In this document: positions 15,202 to 22,838 of the stretch, piece after piece
Layout: each line of letters opens with the position of its first letter
Position numbering within the stretch: the stretch's first letter is position 1
Assembly (NCBI GenBank): GCA_004173515.1
Contig: SECN01000073.1
Coordinates: forward strand, 1-32,204
Direction: 5' to 3'
DNA: 32,204 nt
Source: Myxococcaceae bacterium
GTDB lineage: Bacteria; Myxococcota; Myxococcia; Myxococcales; Myxococcaceae
Made by a program: the position numbers and the translations under genes
The notes under the pieces: generated by a model
What the model was told of the DNA's origin: nothing
The model's input: the letters and a program-made list of their open reading frames with translations, nothing else
The model's database searches: none

Positions 15202-16274
15202 GCCTGGTCCTCATCGCGGAAGACGAGGAAGCGCTCCTGGAGGTCTTCTCCGAGGTGGTGGAGGACCTGGGCCACCGCGTGGTGCGGGCGCACAACGGCG
15301 AGGAGGCGCTGATGCTCGCGCGCACGGAGCCTCCGGACCTGGTGGTCAGCGACCACATGATGCCCCGGCGCACCGGCATGCAGTTGCTGCACGCGATGCG
15401 CTCCGAGCCCGCGCTGTCGGAGGTGCCCTTCCTGCTCTTGAGCGCGGCGCGGCCGAGCGGGCGGGAGGCGGCGCAGACGTTCCTGGCGAAGCCGGTGGAC
15501 CTGTCCACCTTCGAGCACGCCGTGAGTTCGGCGCTCCAGAGCCACGCGACGAACCGCGCGGAGATGACGCAGGCGACGCGCGAGTCAGCGAGCGCGGTGA
15601 GCCTTGCGCGCGAGGAGATGCTCAACTGGGTGGCGCATGAGCTGAAGACGCCCCTGAGCTCCGCGCGGCTCAACACGCAGATGCTGCTGCGCAAGGTGCA
15701 GAAGCGCGGCATCGAGGACGAGAGCCGCTCCGCGGAGGCCATCCTGCGGCAGTTGGACCGGATGAACGGGCTGGTGACGTCCATCCTGGACGCGTCGCGG
15801 CTGGCGGACGGGAAGCTGGAGTTGAGGCAGGAGCCCACCGCCCTGGGCCCCTTCCTCCAGGAGCTGGTGCAGGACTGGCGCGAGATGCAGCCGGAGATGG
15901 ACTTCTCGCTGCAACTGGGAGAGCCGCTGGAGCCGCTGTCCATGGACGCGGAGCGGGTGCGCCAGGTGCTCAACAACCTGCTGTCCAACGCGGTGAAGTA
16001 CAGCGGGGACTCGCGGCACATCGAGGTGGGCGTGACGCCCAGCCCGGGCCTTGTGCTCATCCACGTGCGCGACTGGGGCGTAGGCATTCCCGCCAGCGCC
16101 CTGCCCCACATCTTCGAGCGCTTCCAGCGCGCGGACGCGGACCGGGGCCGGGGGCACGGCCTGGGGCTCTTCATCGCCGCGGCGCTCGCGAAGCTGCACG
16201 GCGGTTCGCTGTCCGCCCGCTCCACGCTGGGCGAAGGCTCCACCTTCATCCTGCGGCTGCCCCGGCGCAGCTGA
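15198..16274 (+). CDS. REC-histidine kinase hybrid partner of the KaiC-like ATPase
   Basis: A 358-residue soluble two-component protein. An N-terminal receiver domain (about 1-115) has acidic residues E8-D9, phosphoacceptor D52 (VVSDHMMP) and K98-P99. A HisKA domain carries H147 in NWVAHELKTPLSSARL, and a HATPase_c domain has the N box LNNLLSNAVKYS, G1 DWGVGIP and G2 GHGLGLFIA. No membrane helix or signal peptide is seen, so it is cytoplasmic and likely takes its signal from a partner. Its ATG overlaps the KaiC-like stop by 4 bp, which argues for stoichiometric production and a direct functional link, as with kinases that read KaiC states. No separate DNA-binding output regulator is next to it. 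It ends just before a hairpin at 16296-16317. Confidence 0.92.
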   Translation: MSLVLIAEDEEALLEVFSEVVEDLGHRVVRAHNGEEALMLARTEPPDLVVSDHMMPRRTGMQLLHAMRSEPALSEVPFLLLSAARPSGREAAQTFLAKPVDLSTFEHAVSSALQSHATNRAEMTQATRESASAVSLAREEMLNWVAHELKTPLSSARLNTQMLLRKVQKRGIEDESRSAEAILRQLDRMNGLVTSILDASRLADGKLELRQEPTALGPFLQELVQDWREMQPEMDFSLQLGEPLEPLSMDAERVRQVLNNLLSNAVKYSGDSRHIEVGVTPSPGLVLIHVRDWGVGIPASALPHIFERFQRADADRGRGHGLGLFIAAALAKLHGGSLSARSTLGEGSTFILRLPRRS

Positions 16275-16295
16275 AGCGCGCCTTGCGTGAAGACA

Positions 16296-16317
16296 GGGCC
16301 GGCGAGGTGGCCGGCCC
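16296..16317. terminator. Bidirectional terminator between convergent genes
   Basis: A perfect 8-bp stem, GGGCCGGC (16296-16303) and GCCGGCCC (16310-16317), with a 6-nt loop sits between the stop codons of the histidine kinase (+) and the chitinase (-). There is no T-tract. Confidence 0.6.
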
Positions 16318-16333
16318 CGTCACGTGCCACGGA

Positions 16334-17752
16334 CTACCGCGCTTCCATGCGGAACTGCTGGCAGTCGTTGTTGGACCACGTCCACTGCTGGAGCAGCGTG
16401 CCATCACCGCTGCCAGACTGGCAGCCCGTCACGTCCAGCACCTTGCCGCTGTGGCGCGCCTCCAGCCGGACGTAGCCGTTGCCCAGGTCCACCGGTTTGA
16501 ACTGCTGGTTGCTCCCGCTGGAGTACGTCCACTGCTGGAGCCCCGCGCCGTTCGCGACGCTCGCGTCCTTCACGTCCAGCGCCTTGCCGCTGTGGCGCGA
16601 CACGAGGCGGAAGTAGCCGCTGTCCGTCGCCTCCAGGGCCCACTGCTGGCTTGCCCCCGTGTGGCAGGCCCACTGATGGATGATGGCGCCGTCCGCGGTG
16701 CTGGGGCCGGAGATGTCCACGCAGCGGCCGGAGGCCTTGTTCACGAGCCGGTACGCGAGCGTGCCGCCCGTGCCCTGCGCGACCGAGTCGATGGCGCTCA
16801 AGAGCGACGTGCTCCCGGACGTGTCCTGGCTCAGCTCCCAGATCATCACGCCGCCGTTCTGCATTCCCAGCCGCGTCTTCGCCTGGAGGGTCGCGATGCC
16901 GTTGTAATAGACGTCCCCGACGTTGTCCTTGTAGGGCGCCTGCGAGTCGCGCGCGACCAGCTCCGAGTAGCCCACGTAGCTGGACGGCGAGCGGCCATAG
17001 AACGGCACGCCCAGCACCGCCTTGGACGCCGGCAGCCCGCGCCCCTTCCAGTAGTTGAGCGACTGGACCGCCAGGTCATACGTGGAATGGGGCTGGCCAC
17101 CGTCGTAGGCCATGAGGTTGAGGAAGTCGACGTCGCTGAACACCGACGCCTGCACGCCGCCGCCCGTGGAGCCGTTGGCCACCACCGCCGCCGTGAGCAG
17201 CTTGCCCCGCGTGTGCATGGCGGTGCCCAGCTCCCGCATCAGCAGCGCGTAGTTGTTCCCCGACGTGCCCGGATCCGGGTACTCCCAGTCGATGTCCACG
17301 CCGTCCAGGCCCACGGTGTTGACGAAGTTCACCACCGAGTTCACGAACGCGGTGCGCGTGCCCGCGCTCCCGGCCATCTGTTCAAACGCACTGTCATTGC
17401 CGTCGTTCCAGCCGCCCACCGCGATGAGCACCTTCACACCCTGCGCGTGCGCCTTCGTCACCAGCGAGCGCAGCCGCGTGTCCGACGTGCTCACGCCCGT
17501 GAGCCCGCCCTGCGCCGTGGGCAGCGCGAACGCGTAGTTGATGTGGCTGAGCTTGCCGTACGGGAGCGTGTCCACGTTGCCCGCCCACGTCGGCAGGTAG
17601 CCCACCACGCGCGTCGCCAGCGCGGGCGACTCCACCGTGCCCGGTGACTCGTCCGGAGAGGGGACGTCCCCGGGGCCCGAGCAGCCTCCCAGCGATGCGA
17701 GAAACACGGCGCCCAGCGCCAACGTCCGGAACGGCGTTGCGATGCGAGACAC
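16334..17752 (-). CDS. GH18 chitinase-like lipoprotein with ricin-type lectin domain
   Basis: A 472-residue secreted lipoprotein. The signal peptide ends in the lipobox LGGC with lipidated Cys24. The GH18 catalytic domain (about 48-340) has SHINYAFA, KVLIAVGGWND and the diagnostic DGVDIDWEYP (150-159) with catalytic Glu157, plus LNLMAYD. A C-terminal beta-trefoil (about 345-472) has three ricin/QW repeats (QQWALEATDSGYFRL, then repeats containing QQF and ending CQQFRMEAR), giving carbohydrate binding. It should hydrolyse chitin or related N-acetylglucosamine polymers at the cell surface, fitting a predatory or saprophytic soil bacterium. It starts with GTG (17752) and has AGGAG 6 nt upstream. 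An endo-beta-N-acetylglucosaminidase activity is an alternative. Confidence 0.9.
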   Translation of the reverse strand: MSRIATPFRTLALGAVFLASLGGCSGPGDVPSPDESPGTVESPALATRVVGYLPTWAGNVDTLPYGKLSHINYAFALPTAQGGLTGVSTSDTRLRSLVTKAHAQGVKVLIAVGGWNDGNDSAFEQMAGSAGTRTAFVNSVVNFVNTVGLDGVDIDWEYPDPGTSGNNYALLMRELGTAMHTRGKLLTAAVVANGSTGGGVQASVFSDVDFLNLMAYDGGQPHSTYDLAVQSLNYWKGRGLPASKAVLGVPFYGRSPSSYVGYSELVARDSQAPYKDNVGDVYYNGIATLQAKTRLGMQNGGVMIWELSQDTSGSTSLLSAIDSVAQGTGGTLAYRLVNKASGRCVDISGPSTADGAIIHQWACHTGASQQWALEATDSGYFRLVSRHSGKALDVKDASVANGAGLQQWTYSSGSNQQFKPVDLGNGYVRLEARHSGKVLDVTGCQSGSGDGTLLQQWTWSNNDCQQFRMEAR

Positions 17753-17771
17753 GGCAGACTCCTGCTTGAGG

Positions 17772-17801
17772 GGATTGACGGGCTGAACCCGTAAAATCCC
17801 A
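17772..17801 (-). terminator. Hairpin between the cstA operon and the chitinase gene
   Basis: A two-part stem, GGGATT (17772-17777) with AATCCC (17796-17801) and ACGGG (17779-17783) with CCCGT (17789-17793), is separated by a small internal bulge and has a 5-nt loop. It may terminate the cstA-yjiX transcript or lie in the chitinase leader. No clear T-tract. Confidence 0.4.
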
Positions 17802-17840
17802 TCAAACAGCTTTAACGGTAAAACTCAACGACTCATCGCT

Positions 17841-18044
17841 TCAGCAGCAGCGGCCCCCACCGCCCCGGTAGCGGGCCTGGAGGCGGTCGTTGAAAAACTC
17901 CGCATACGTCATCACCGCGCGGTCCGGATGGTGACGGTGCATGTGGGCGACATAGGTGTCGTAGTCAGGCACGCCAATCATCTGCCGCGCGATGCGCACG
18001 GACTTGCGCCAGCCCTGCTGGAGCGTCTGGACGAGGTCCGTCAT
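17841..18044 (-). CDS. YbdD/YjiX family small protein (CstA partner)
   Basis: A 67-residue cytoplasmic protein of the DUF466 (YbdD/YjiX) family. It contains the family core MIGVPDYDTYVAHMHRHHPD, MTYAEFFNDR and the characteristic Gly-rich ending GGGGRCC. In enterobacteria the equivalent gene follows cstA or btsT. The same order is seen here, with the ATG sharing one base with the cstA stop codon (TGATG), so it is translationally coupled. It is thought to assist the CstA-type transporter; the mechanism is not visible in sequence. Length matches the family. Confidence 0.9.
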   Translation of the reverse strand: MTDLVQTLQQGWRKSVRIARQMIGVPDYDTYVAHMHRHHPDRAVMTYAEFFNDRLQARYRGGGGRCC

Positions 18045-20110
18045 CACGGCTGCACCGGGGCGGCGGCGGCCACGTAGGGCGTCTCCTGCGCGGTGGCGAC
18101 GGGGGAGCGCCGGGCGGCGAGGATGGCGCGCACGCCGAAGAGGAGGGTGGCCACCACGACGACCATGAAGAACACGGTGAGGCCCGCGTCCAGGTAGTCG
18201 TTGAAGATGATGCGCTCCATCTCCTCCACGGACCTGGCGGGGGCGATGACGCGGCCTTCGGCCACCGCCTGGGAGAAGGCCTTCGCGTGGGCGACGAAGC
18301 TCACGCGCACGTCGCTTCCGAACACCTTCTGGGAGCCGGCGGTGAGCGTGCAGAGCACCAGCCACGCGGCGGGGATGCCGGGCACCCAGACGTAGCGCTC
18401 GCGCTTCATCTTCACCAGCACCACGCAGCCCAGGGTGAGCGCCACGGCGGCGAGCATCTGGTTGGCGATGCCGAACAGCGGCCACAGCGTGTTGATGCCA
18501 CCCAGCGGATCCACCACGCCCTGATAGAGGAAGTAGCCCCAGGCGCCCACGCACAGCGCGGTGGCCAGCAGGTTCGCTCCCCAGGACTCGGTGCGCTTGA
18601 GGGGCGCATACACCAGACCCGCCAGTTCCTGGATCATGAAGCGGCCCACGCGGGTGCCGGCGTCCACCGTGGTGAGGATGAAGAGCGCTTCGAAGAGGAT
18701 GGCGTAGTGGTACCAGAAGGCCATCATCCCCTGCCCGGACACGAGCCCGTGGAGGATCTGCGCCATGCCCACCGCCAGCGTCGGGGCGCCACCGGCTCGG
18801 GACAGGATGGTCGTCTCGCCGATGTCGCGCGCCGTCTGCTCCAGGACTTCAGGGGTGATGACGAAGCCCCACTGGCTGATGGTGTGAGCCGCCTGCGTCG
18901 CGGTGGTGCCGATGAGCGCCGCGGGGGAGTTCATCGCGAAGTAGACGCCCGGCTCCAGCACCGACGCGGCGATGAGCGCCATGATGGCCACGAAGGCCTC
19001 CATCAACATGGCGCCGTAGCCGACGATGCGCGCGTCGGCCTCGCTGGCCAGCATCTTGGGCGTGGTGCCCGACGCGATGAGCGAGTGCCAGCCGGACACC
19101 GCGCCGCACGCGATGGTGATGAACAGGAACGGGAACAGGCTGCCGGAGAACACGGGGCCGGAGCCGTCCACGAACTGCGTCACCGCCGGCATGCGCAGGT
19201 CCGGCGCCGCCAGCGCGATGCCCACCGCGAGCAGCAGCACGGTGCCAATCTTGAGGAAGGTGGACAGGTAGTCGCGCGGCGCGAGCAGCAGCCATACCGG
19301 CAGCACCGCCGCGCAGAACCCGTAGCCGATGAGCAGCCACGCCAGCGCCTTGCTGTCGAAGGTGAACCAGGGGGCCCAGGTGGCGGACTCGGACACCTGG
19401 CCGCCCAGGTAGATGCTGAGCATCAGGAGCACGAAGCCGACGATGGACACCTCCAGCACCTTGCCGGGGCGCACGTAGCGCAGGTACAGGCCCATCAGCA
19501 CCGCGATGGGGATGGTCATGGCCACGGTGAAGGTGCCCCAGGGGCTGTGCGTCAGCGCCTTGACGACCACCAGCGCCAGCACCGCGAGGATGATCATCAT
19601 GATCATCAGCACGCCCACCATGGCCGTCACGCCGGCCGCGGGGCCCAACTCCATGCGCACCATGTCGCCCAGCGACTTGCCGTCGCGGCGGATGGACAGG
19701 AACAGCGTCACGAAGTCCTGCACCGCGCCCGCCACCACCACGCCCACGAGGATCCACAGCGTGCCGGGCAGATAGCCCATCTGCGCGGCCAGCACCGGGC
19801 CCACCAATGGTCCCGCGCCAGCGATGGCCGCGAAGTGGTGGCCGAAGACGACCCACCGGTCCGTGGGCACGTAGTCCAGGCCGTCGTTGCGGCGCTCGGC
19901 GGGGGTGGCGCGCGTGGGGTCCAGGCGCAGCGCTTTTTCGGCGATGAAGCGGCCGTAGAAACGATATCCCAGCATGAACACCGCGACCGCGGCGACCACC
20001 AGCCAGATGGCGTTGATAGATTCCCCCCGGTGCAGCGCCACCACGCCCAGGCTGAACGCCCCGGCCAGGGCCATCAGCAGCCATCCCAACTTCCGAGCGA
20101 CTCCACCCAT
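18044..20110 (-). CDS. cstA: Carbon starvation protein A, peptide/pyruvate transporter
   Basis: A 688-residue polytopic inner-membrane protein of the CstA/BtsT family, which imports pyruvate and/or peptides when preferred carbon is low. Family blocks include YRFYGRFIAEKALRLD, VPTDRWVVFGHHFAAIAGAGP near the N-terminus, GAVSGWHSLIASGTTPKML in the middle and LWPLFGIANQMLAA near the C-terminus, spread over about 16 hydrophobic segments. The ATG at 20110 is chosen for its strong GGGGAG 5 nt upstream. A TATAAA (20155-20160, minus strand) lies 45 nt upstream with no good -35, which suggests an activator-dependent promoter. It is followed by the yjiX-like gene with a 1-nt overlap. Confidence 0.93.
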   Translation of the reverse strand: MGGVARKLGWLLMALAGAFSLGVVALHRGESINAIWLVVAAVAVFMLGYRFYGRFIAEKALRLDPTRATPAERRNDGLDYVPTDRWVVFGHHFAAIAGAGPLVGPVLAAQMGYLPGTLWILVGVVVAGAVQDFVTLFLSIRRDGKSLGDMVRMELGPAAGVTAMVGVLMIMMIILAVLALVVVKALTHSPWGTFTVAMTIPIAVLMGLYLRYVRPGKVLEVSIVGFVLLMLSIYLGGQVSESATWAPWFTFDSKALAWLLIGYGFCAAVLPVWLLLAPRDYLSTFLKIGTVLLLAVGIALAAPDLRMPAVTQFVDGSGPVFSGSLFPFLFITIACGAVSGWHSLIASGTTPKMLASEADARIVGYGAMLMEAFVAIMALIAASVLEPGVYFAMNSPAALIGTTATQAAHTISQWGFVITPEVLEQTARDIGETTILSRAGGAPTLAVGMAQILHGLVSGQGMMAFWYHYAILFEALFILTTVDAGTRVGRFMIQELAGLVYAPLKRTESWGANLLATALCVGAWGYFLYQGVVDPLGGINTLWPLFGIANQMLAAVALTLGCVVLVKMKRERYVWVPGIPAAWLVLCTLTAGSQKVFGSDVRVSFVAHAKAFSQAVAEGRVIAPARSVEEMERIIFNDYLDAGLTVFFMVVVVATLLFGVRAILAARRSPVATAQETPYVAAAAPVQP

Positions 20111-20154
20111 GAGGACTCCCCGTCGCGGGCACGGCACCGTCACCCCGCGCGCGG

Positions 20155-20160
20155 TTTATA
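20155..20160 (-). promoter_or_regulatory. Candidate -10 element of cstA
   Basis: TATAAA stands out in very GC-rich sequence 45 nt upstream of the cstA ATG. The hexamer 17 nt further upstream (GCGGGC) does not resemble a -35, which is compatible with activator dependence. Confidence 0.35.
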
Positions 20161-20219
20161 GCGCACCCGTTGTCCCTGCCCGCCGCGTGCGCGAGGGGAT
20201 GTCGGATCCTGAAGGAAGC

Positions 20220-21647
20220 ATGAGCGCCATGAACGTCCCCTCCCGCCGACCCCGTGCCATCCTTCTGTTCCTCCTGGCGGACCTGCTGACCGCGTGTGCC
20301 ACGCCGCGCGTCGTCTCGAAGCATGCTGGCGCGTCGGGTCCGGAGGTGTGGCGGTCCCGGGGATACGGATGGCTGCTCACGGTGACACCGGAGGGACTGC
20401 GTCTGCATCACGAGACGGCTGCGGGGTGCTATCCGGATCCTGCGTCGTCCTCGGAGCTGACGCGGATGTTTGGCGTCCAGGAGTCAGGACCCTGGGAGGA
20501 TGTCCGGGATTTCCTCGCCGCGCCGGGGGAGACGCGCTACCGGTTCGACCGCATCGCCGCGCTTCCCGCAGGCTGCGACGCTCCCCATGTGTGGAGCGCT
20601 CCGGAGCTGTTCGATGTGTTCCGGGCGACCTTCGCGGAGCACTACGCCTCCTTCCCCGAACGGGGCCCGGACTGGTTGGCGCGACTGGAGGCGGCGCGTC
20701 CCCGGGTGTCACCGGGCATGAGTGGCCGGGCGTTGTTCACTGTCTTCGCGGAGGCGCTCCGCACGCTGGGCGATGCGCATGTGGAGCTGCTGGCGGATGA
20801 CGCTTCCGCCGATGCGCTGACCTACGAGGAGCGCCCCACGGGGACGTTCGCCCTGTTGGAGCAGGAGGCCCGGCGGACGGGGCGCACGCCGAAGGCCGTG
20901 CAGAAGGAGTGGCTCGGCGCCTACCGCGATGGAATCCTCCAGACGGTGCTGCGCGGCCAGGGCCATCACGTCGCGAACCAGCGCGTGTTCTGGGGCTTCG
21001 CCGCGCCGGGCATCGGCTACCTCAACGTGATGACGATGGGCGGCTTCGTCGCCGCGACGGACGGGGGCGACGCGACACCGGACCAGGAGCTGGCCGCGTT
21101 GGAGCCGGTGCTGGATGAGGCGATGGCCGCCTTCGCGGGCGCCACGGCGGTCATCGTGGACGTGAGCAACAACCGGGGCGGCCATGACGTGGTCGCGCGG
21201 GTGATCGCGGCGCGCTTCGCGGACCGGCCCCGGCTCGCGTATTCCAAGTGGGCGCATGGGGCGAAGGATGTCCCGCCGCAGGCGTTCCCCCTCGAGCGCA
21301 CGTCACGCCCTGCGTTCCATGGGCCCGTCCACCTGGTGACGAGCGACATCACGGTCAGCGCCGGCGAGGTGTTCACGCTGACGATGCGCGCCCTGCCCCA
21401 GGTGCGCCACGTGGGCACGCGCACCCGGGGCAGCTTCTCCGATGTGCTCGTGAAACCGCTGCCGAACGGCTGGACGGTCCACCTGTCGAACGAGCACTAC
21501 ACCGACTCAAAGGGAGAGGACTTCGAGGCACGCGGGGCACCGCCCCAGCAGCCCCTGGACGTGTTCCCGGAGGCGGACCTGTCCCACGGGCATGCTCGGG
21601 CCCTCCGCGCGCTGGCCGACTCGCTCACGGTTCGCGACGCGAAGTAG
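20220..21647 (+). CDS. S41-peptidase-like lipoprotein
   Basis: A 475-residue exported lipoprotein. The N-terminus has basic residues, a Leu-rich core and the lipobox LTAC. The C-terminal half matches the tail-specific protease (S41/ClpP-crotonase) fold: GIGYLNVMTMGGF, AVIVDVSNNRGGHD (the family D.R.N.GG motif) and SDITVSAGEVFTL with the probable nucleophile at Ser380, then VGTRTRGSFSDVL. The N-terminal half (about 60-220) resembles the non-PDZ helical part of such proteins; no PDZ domain was recognised. The start at 20220 follows GAAGGA by 3 nt; ATG 20229 is an alternative. It is divergent from cstA across 109 bp. The substrate is unknown. Confidence 0.8.
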   Translation: MSAMNVPSRRPRAILLFLLADLLTACATPRVVSKHAGASGPEVWRSRGYGWLLTVTPEGLRLHHETAAGCYPDPASSSELTRMFGVQESGPWEDVRDFLAAPGETRYRFDRIAALPAGCDAPHVWSAPELFDVFRATFAEHYASFPERGPDWLARLEAARPRVSPGMSGRALFTVFAEALRTLGDAHVELLADDASADALTYEERPTGTFALLEQEARRTGRTPKAVQKEWLGAYRDGILQTVLRGQGHHVANQRVFWGFAAPGIGYLNVMTMGGFVAATDGGDATPDQELAALEPVLDEAMAAFAGATAVIVDVSNNRGGHDVVARVIAARFADRPRLAYSKWAHGAKDVPPQAFPLERTSRPAFHGPVHLVTSDITVSAGEVFTLTMRALPQVRHVGTRTRGSFSDVLVKPLPNGWTVHLSNEHYTDSKGEDFEARGAPPQQPLDVFPEADLSHGHARALRALADSLTVRDAK

Positions 21648-21659
21648 CGCGGCGGCCCG

Positions 21660-21681
21660 CCGGGGGCATGAGGCCCCCCGG
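21660..21681 (+). terminator. Terminator-like hairpin after the S41 gene
   Basis: CCGGGGGC (21660-21667) pairs with GCCCCCCGG (ending 21681) with one extra C and a small loop, 12 nt after the S41 stop. No T-tract. Confidence 0.45.
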
Positions 21682-21700
21682 ACGGGAGACAGGCTTCAGA

Positions 21701-22010
21701 TGTTGATGCTCTACGGAGCACCACGGGGTTGGGGCCCGCGACCCGCAGGCACGCGAACATGACGTCATCCAGCACGGCGCCCGCTCCGGCGGTCATGGGG
21801 AGCAATTGGAACTGCGACTGGTAGGCCCGAAGGTTCTTCGCCTGCCCGTACTGGCCGATGACGCGCAGGAGCAGGTCGAAGGACGTGTCTCCCAGGAACC
21901 CCGACAGCTCGCCCAGGTGGTCCTTGAGGTCCGCCGCGAACTGCTCCAGCGAAGCGGGAGAGGCCGGCTGCGCGCGCAGGTCCTGCGAGGCGCCGATGGT
22001 GGAGCTCCGA
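21701..22010 (-). pseudogene. Truncated remnant, possibly the N-terminal part of a lipoxygenase
   Basis: Within 21648-22207, which has no intact gene, the minus strand encodes about 100 protein-like residues: SLEQFAADLKDHLGELSGFL, then DTSFDLLLRVIGQYGQAKNL, YQSQFQLLPM and DDVMFACLRVAGPNPVVLRR. The last block resembles the F(A/G)-x-x-R-x-x-G-x-NP-x-x-(I/L)-R segment near the start of bacterial lipoxygenases. The frame stays open leftward but there it is only the antisense of the S41 gene, so the rest of the enzyme is missing. No start codon with a ribosome site fits on the right: the ATG at about 22055 reads in another frame. This is best seen as a decayed, 3'-truncated gene. The family assignment is from memory and tentative. 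Confidence 0.5.
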
Positions 22011-22207
22011 GCGCCGCCGCCACCACCGTCCCAATACAGACAACCAGGGGCATGCACGGGATTGCCCTGGAGTCGGGTGGCGCGAAACACCCACCCGGAG
22101 GCGGAACCGACCAGGCAGGGAGGCAACCCCGGCGCCGTGCCATCGCTACCAGGAAGACCTACCTCTTTCACGTGGAGTCCACGAACTCCCACGAGGAGGA
22201 CACCCGA

Positions 22208-22741
22208 ATGCCAACCCGTTCCCCCGTCCGCAAGCACGTCACCCGAAGCCGGACGCTGAAGGATCCGAAGGGCGGACTGACCGCCGCGGGCCGCGCATGG
22301 TTCCATGACAAGGAAGGCGCGAACCTCAAGCCGGGCGTGAAGGGCAAGGCGGACACGCCGGAGAAGATGCGCAGGAAGGGCAGCTTCCTGCGCCGCCACT
22401 TCACCCATCCCCGGGGCCCCATGGTGGATGCGAAGGGAAAGCCCACGCGGCTGGCATTGTCCGCGCGCGCGTGGGGCGAGCCGGTGCCTCGCGATACCGC
22501 CGGGGCGAAGCGGCTCGCGGACAAGGGAACCCGGTTGCTGGAGCGCTACCACGCGGCGAAGGAGCGCTCGGGGCCAGCGGCGAAGCGTGGCGGCGTGAGG
22601 AAGACGCGGACCGCCGTGGCGGCGAAGCGCACCGGGACCAAGAAGACGCGGACCGAGGCGGCGGCCCGACGCGTGACCGCGAAGAAGCGCACTCCGGCCA
22701 GGGCTCGCAAGACCGCGACCCGACGCGCGAAGAAGGCCTGA
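22208..22741 (+). CDS. DUF6321 protein with histone-H1-like basic tail
   Basis: A 177-residue very basic protein. The N-terminal part (about 10-60) matches DUF6321: SRTLKDPKGGLTAAGRAWF, GANLKPGVKG and TPEKMRRKGSFLRRHF. The middle (about 60-115) continues with RGPMVDAKGKPTRLALSARA, a part often seen in related proteins. The last 60 residues are a Lys/Arg/Ala/Thr-rich, histone-H1-like tail with the twofold unit AAKR-x-G-x-x-KTRT. The tail suggests nonspecific DNA or nucleoid binding; no catalytic motif is visible. The ATG at 22208 has an excellent GAGGAGG 8 nt upstream. The tail is encoded by imperfect DNA repeats, so its length may vary between strains. Confidence 0.8.
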   Translation: MPTRSPVRKHVTRSRTLKDPKGGLTAAGRAWFHDKEGANLKPGVKGKADTPEKMRRKGSFLRRHFTHPRGPMVDAKGKPTRLALSARAWGEPVPRDTAGAKRLADKGTRLLERYHAAKERSGPAAKRGGVRKTRTAVAAKRTGTKKTRTEAAARRVTAKKRTPARARKTATRRAKKA

Positions 22742-22801
22742 CACGCCGGGCGCTCCAGGCGCGCGAAGAAGGCGCCCTGGCCGATGCAGCCACCGCCGAG
22801 A

Positions 22802-22823
22802 CGCAGGGCCCCAAGGGCCTGCG
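22802..22823. terminator. Bidirectional terminator candidate between DUF6321 gene and paoC-like gene
   Basis: CGCAGG (22802-22807) and CCTGCG (22818-22823) pair, extended by CC/GG inside after one G-G mismatch, with a CCAA loop. It lies between two convergent stop codons. Confidence 0.4.
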
Positions 22824-22838
22824 CCCCCGGAGAGGGGC

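Noticed and set aside
18287..20161. A 624-codon plus-strand frame opposite cstA
   Set aside because: It has His/Arg/Glu-rich low-complexity composition, no motif, and full overlap with a clear cstA gene.
22055..22143. A signal-peptide-like start (MPLVVCIGTVVAAALGAP) on the minus strand before the lipoxygenase-like remnant
   Set aside because: It is in a different frame from the remnant and runs into Ser/Arg-rich shadow sequence. A frameshifted start cannot be excluded but is not supported.
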